Positions 61,146-64,000 of a DNA stretch of 64,000 bases are shown piece by piece. Made by a program: the position numbers and the translations under genes. Positions within the stretch are counted from its first letter, which is position 1, and every line of letters starts with the position of its first letter. Source of the stretch: Flavobacteriia bacterium (GTDB taxonomy: Bacteria > Bacteroidota > Bacteroidia > Flavobacteriales_D > Crocinitomicaceae); contig JAPLEV010000049.1 in the NCBI GenBank assembly GCA_026391005.1, forward strand, positions 1 through 64,000, read 5' to 3'. Below the pieces are notes generated by a model that did not search any database, had not been told where the DNA came from, and worked only from the letters and a program-made list of their open reading frames with translations.

Positions 61146-62465
61146 CTACAGCTTAACTATTCTTTTTGTCATCTTCTGCTCAGCTTGCTCGCTTTGTAGA
61201 AGATAACATCCTGCCGGAAAGTTAGAAAGGTCTATGATCGTTTCTGAAGAGGTAGGAATAATCTCCATTAGGCTTTGGCCAAAGCAATCAACCAGTAAAA
61301 TTCGAGCGGTTTCCTCTGAATGTCGAATGATCAATTCATCGCGTGTTGGGTTGGGAAAGACTTCCATTTCGATGTTGTTATTTTCTCCCAAACCAATATT
61401 ATTGTCATTTCTGAATAATACATTATCAATATAGACAACGCCCGAGGCCGCTGGAGCACCAGAAATAATAAGCTGCGCGATGTGTTGGGTGCTGTTCAAG
61501 GAAGTAAAATTATTCAATGGAATGTCGTAAGTGTTCCACTGTTCTAAGATAGGTACAAAGGATAATTCGTGTTCGCTGTCATCGCCCCCTGCATAGGCCA
61601 TATCAGCCCCAAAATCAACCAGTTTAATTTTTAAATTAGTGATATTGGCAGTCCAAGCATCTATTCTGAGGTGGGTCATTGTGCTTACATTTAGAATATT
61701 AGCGCCTAATGTTTCGATGCCGATGAAATTCAAGTTAGTATATTTCTTAGTGTCGTTTCCAGCAATTTGTAAATTATTTAGTGTGCCTTGCGACCAGGGA
61801 GCTTGCCAGGTGTCAACGCTTACGTTCGTGTAAGGATTACTGAACATAGAAATAACATTTGTAGCATTGTAAGTTGGTGTTGGTGCCGCTACCATCGGTT
61901 CCGCTAATGGAGGCCCCTGATTGCTAAATTTGATATTGTCGAAATAGCAGATGTTGTCTTGGTTGCGTTGTTGAAAATCTGGAAAAATAATTATTTGATC
62001 GATACCAGTAGAGGAGGGAGCGCCAATGATACCGGTGAAATCAAAAGTAAGTTCCTCCCACTGATTGACGAGTGTATTGCTGACTAATATTTCACCTGTA
62101 GAAGCTCCTGCAGGAGTTGCAAACTTTATCCCAACAGGACTAATAATAGGCTTGTAGACCATTATTTTCACAATACAATTACTCGCTGTTAAGGTGAAAG
62201 TTCCTATGCCTGCACCATGCTGTGATTCGCATCCCGCCCAAGGCATTCCATTTTGTTTAGCAGTAAATTTCGCGACCTGCGCTGAAAGATTTATCCCAGC
62301 AACTGATGGATTTGCCACTATTTCTAAAGGTGGTTGATTGTCATTTTCAAATACGGTCCAGGTCCAAAGTGTTCCGTAACCACCGGTTTCAAATGATATG
62401 GGGCCATTCTGTGCAAAACAGGTATTAACAGCAATCAATACAAAAAGGAGTAGCGCTTTTTTCAT
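61146..62465 (-). CDS. T9SS cargo with two carbohydrate-binding-like beta-sandwich domains
   Basis: Exported 439-residue protein. A signal peptide (MKKALLLFVLIAVNTCFAQ) is followed by one beta-sandwich domain (about residues 20-185, with CESQHGAGIGTFTL and ENICYFDNIKF-like segments) and a second one (about 190-350, ISMFSNPYTNVSVDTWQAPW then VVYIDNVLFRND). The second resembles the accessory modules found on flavobacterial GH16 and other glycan-active enzymes. The last about 75 residues are a T9SS sorting domain (VFPNPTRDELII and NFPAGCYLLQ). No catalytic domain is present, so it may bind glycans at the surface (inference). Confidence 0.85.
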   Translation of the reverse strand: MKKALLLFVLIAVNTCFAQNGPISFETGGYGTLWTWTVFENDNQPPLEIVANPSVAGINLSAQVAKFTAKQNGMPWAGCESQHGAGIGTFTLTASNCIVKIMVYKPIISPVGIKFATPAGASTGEILVSNTLVNQWEELTFDFTGIIGAPSSTGIDQIIIFPDFQQRNQDNICYFDNIKFSNQGPPLAEPMVAAPTPTYNATNVISMFSNPYTNVSVDTWQAPWSQGTLNNLQIAGNDTKKYTNLNFIGIETLGANILNVSTMTHLRIDAWTANITNLKIKLVDFGADMAYAGGDDSEHELSFVPILEQWNTYDIPLNNFTSLNSTQHIAQLIISGAPAASGVVYIDNVLFRNDNNIGLGENNNIEMEVFPNPTRDELIIRHSEETARILLVDCFGQSLMEIIPTSSETIIDLSNFPAGCYLLQSEQAEQKMTKRIVKL

Positions 62466-62561
62466 GGTAGTTGGTTTAACTTTTTGTTAAAAGTACAATA
62501 TTGTTTTGTGAATACTTGTTTTAAATTACTTTTTTGGCAAACAGCAATTAAAGTTACTTCA

Positions 62562-63860
62562 TCATAGTTTCTCTAACTCACATTTATTTATGCGTACATA
62601 ATGGTTGGTCCCGTTGGGATAATCTTGCGCATATCCATTAAGTAAAAGAATATCTATGTAGTTTGATTTTATGGAACTGCCACTAGACTCATTACTCAAG
62701 TACATATAGTTTCCTGAAACAAAAGAGGGTAATTTGATTTCTTTTAGACTTCCATCGATTCCTTTCTTAATAAATAAACCATTGTACTTGATACACAGGT
62801 AATAGATGGTTCCTTGGTGTTCAATCAGTCGAATCCGATTGATATCATCCATATCTAATGGAATTGGAGTTTCGGTCGTTTGCCCGCTAGCATCAACGTC
62901 TAGTTGGAAGTAGCTCGATTTCCATTCCTCCGAGGGATCGAGGAGTTTTTGATAAATACCAATAACTTTGTTCGAAGAACTCAGAAATAATTCGCAATTG
63001 TCTACTAATTTGCTCCGTGTCGCTGCCAAGGGATGGGTGCTTAAATCACAAATAGTTTGGTTGTCCCATGTGCCACTAAAACGGTGGAAGAATTTATTTT
63101 TATAATAAATAGCGGGTAATCCGGGACCAACATAATCGTCTTGTACAGCCAACACACAAGGTCCATTAGGCGTTCCTAATACGAAAGGGTAGTAGTAGGA
63201 ATTACCCAAATTTTGGCCAGCCATTTCTTCTGTCCAATTGGGTGCATCGACCTGCTTATAATAGAGTTTAAGGTCTTGGTACAATCCAAATGAAACGTAC
63301 AGTATATCGTCAGCGCCGATAGATGCTCCAATGCGTATGTTGACCGTTTCTGAGGTTCCAGGCGTATGATCTACGATTAATTCTATCGTGTGGTTAAATA
63401 TGTCACCACTTTTAGCATTTGGAAAAGCGTAGTGTTTTAGTTTTCCAAGCGACCCATTTTCTGATGGATCAGTTTCTGTGGGTTCAAAAACGATTAAGTG
63501 AATACCGCCTTTAGAATCGACCAAGATATTTGCAGGTCGTGAAGTAGGAATGCCTGCACCCTTCACCCAAGGTCCATTTTCTGTTTTACAATACAGGTAA
63601 ACGGTAGAGGGATTGCTTGCGTTGGGAAAGCCGTTCGTTAAATTATCATTATCGACAACAGTCATGAAGACCTTGTTTTCAAATCGAACAATTTTTTGCT
63701 GGTTGTATCCCCACCATGTCCCATTTTGTTCGTGGAACTTACTCCCAGGAATACTTTCAATGTGTACGTTAATATTACTCGAATCGTTTTTTTTACAGCA
63801 AAAAAGTATAATCGTTAAGAACAGTAAGATGGTAAAATTATATTTACTCAAATTGGTCAT
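62562..63860 (-). CDS. Lipoprotein with beta-propeller-like body, unknown
   Basis: A 432-residue lipoprotein (lipobox FCC near residue 21, followed by KKNDSSN). The body has repeated strand patterns with Asp and Trp/Tyr-rich turns (GTWWGYNQQKIVRFENKVFM, TVYLYCKTENGPWVKG, ILYVSFGLYQDLKLYYKQ), suggesting a beta-propeller of the BNR-repeat sort. No enzyme family is certain. It precedes the T9SS cargo gene after 96 bases in the same direction and may form a secreted glycan-handling pair with it (inference). Confidence 0.65.
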   Translation of the reverse strand: MTNLSKYNFTILLFLTIILFCCKKNDSSNINVHIESIPGSKFHEQNGTWWGYNQQKIVRFENKVFMTVVDNDNLTNGFPNASNPSTVYLYCKTENGPWVKGAGIPTSRPANILVDSKGGIHLIVFEPTETDPSENGSLGKLKHYAFPNAKSGDIFNHTIELIVDHTPGTSETVNIRIGASIGADDILYVSFGLYQDLKLYYKQVDAPNWTEEMAGQNLGNSYYYPFVLGTPNGPCVLAVQDDYVGPGLPAIYYKNKFFHRFSGTWDNQTICDLSTHPLAATRSKLVDNCELFLSSSNKVIGIYQKLLDPSEEWKSSYFQLDVDASGQTTETPIPLDMDDINRIRLIEHQGTIYYLCIKYNGLFIKKGIDGSLKEIKLPSFVSGNYMYLSNESSGSSIKSNYIDILLLNGYAQDYPNGTNHYVRINKCELEKL

Positions 63861-63913
63861 AAAAAAGACTTAGATTTATGCCAAATTAACTATTAATACT
63901 TCAAATTCAGATT

Positions 63914-64000
63914 ATGTCTATAAAAAAAATAATTTTCATTTGTTTTCTTGTGAACTCCCTTTGTGTTAATTCACAAGTGCTTAGAGGAGATATTCTAGTT
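63914..64000 (+). CDS. Secreted protein, 5' end only (cut by window edge)
   Basis: The ATG at 63914 opens MSIKKIIFICFLVNSLCVNSQ, a clear signal peptide, followed by VLRGDILV before the window ends. The family cannot be determined. Divergent from the lipoprotein gene. Confidence 0.65.
   Translation, partial: MSIKKIIFICFLVNSLCVNSQVLRGDILV

Noticed and set aside
1-64000. CRISPR array, prophage, insertion sequence or integron
   Set aside because: No repeat-spacer pattern, transposase, integrase or phage structural gene was found in either strand.

Overview
The window is a low-GC, densely packed stretch of a Bacteroidota chromosome, most likely order Flavobacteriales (Fluviicola/Crocinitomicaceae-like by overall flavour; this placement is inference). 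Signs of the phylum seen directly: gldF-gldG gliding-motility genes, two secreted proteins ending in type IX secretion (T9SS) sorting domains with a YPNP/FPNP motif, families largely confined to Bacteroidota (DUF5686, DUF6427-like), promoters of the TTTG / TAnnTTTG type, and A-rich rather than Shine-Dalgarno-like leaders. Nearly all genes are chromosomal housekeeping or cell-envelope genes. I see no prophage, insertion sequence, CRISPR array or classical defence island.

Layout. 1-3.0 kb: the end of an amino-acid permease (frameshifted at its C-terminus) followed by an M1 metallopeptidase. 3.0-6.9 kb: an SGNH esterase, an OafA-type acyltransferase and a divergent sialate O-acetylesterase, together an acetyl-ester writer/eraser group. 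6.9-8.8 kb: ruvB-queG. 8.9-13.8 kb: DUF6427-like membrane protein, purQ, purD, a CNNM/CorC-type protein and a HAD phosphatase. 13.9-17.5 kb: dksA-like gene and lspA, convergent with a DUF5686 outer-membrane protein. 17.5-20.3 kb: coaX, an outer-membrane protein, lptC and a small membrane protein. 20.4-21.5 kb: tRNA-Phe, a GIY-YIG remnant and a small secreted protein. 21.6-23.4 kb: PhoD-type phosphatase exported by T9SS. 23.7-25.9 kb: an oxidative-stress island (oxyR divergent from peroxiredoxin-thioredoxin-small protein). 25.9-29.0 kb: tRNA-Leu, trigger factor and mlaE-mlaF. 29.1-31.8 kb: SprT-like gene, manC-type guanylyltransferase and dusB. 31.8-37.3 kb: three unrecognised envelope proteins downstream of dnaA. 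37.6-40.3 kb: thioesterase, formimidoylglutamase-like gene, a lipoprotein and a SirB1-type protein. 40.3-46.2 kb: gldF-gldG-DUF4340-dnaN-rlmN, all in one direction. 46.3-49.8 kb: cold-shock protein, ABM protein, SAM hydrolase, phoH and purC. 49.8-55.2 kb: VWFD-domain protein and PafA-like phosphatase, two divergent OmpR-type regulators without kinases, and tsaB. 55.5-57.7 kb: coiled-coil protein, zapA and rny. 57.8-59.9 kb: a DAHP synthase-chorismate mutase gene with an internal deletion, then aroA. 59.9-60.4 kb: a cluster of palindromic repeats. 60.4-64 kb: an outer-membrane barrel, a T9SS cargo, a lipoprotein and the start of another secreted protein.

How the genes work together. The envelope dominates: lipoprotein maturation (LspA), LPS export (LptC), lipid asymmetry (MlaEF), gliding (GldFG), acetyl-ester editing and T9SS cargo. 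Information processing is represented by DnaA, DnaN, RuvB, trigger factor, Rny, RlmN, DusB, QueG and TsaB. Many gene pairs overlap by 1-23 bases, which suggests tight translational coupling.

The observations most worth checking are the deleted and frameshifted DAHP synthase, the 13-bp duplication that frameshifts the permease, a UUCG-loop terminator with no annotated gene feeding it, the paralogous envelope pair beside dnaA, the palindrome cluster after aroA and the GIY-YIG remnant beside tRNA-Phe. I did not find a clearly new system. The dnaA-proximal trio of unknown envelope proteins is the best candidate for undescribed biology.
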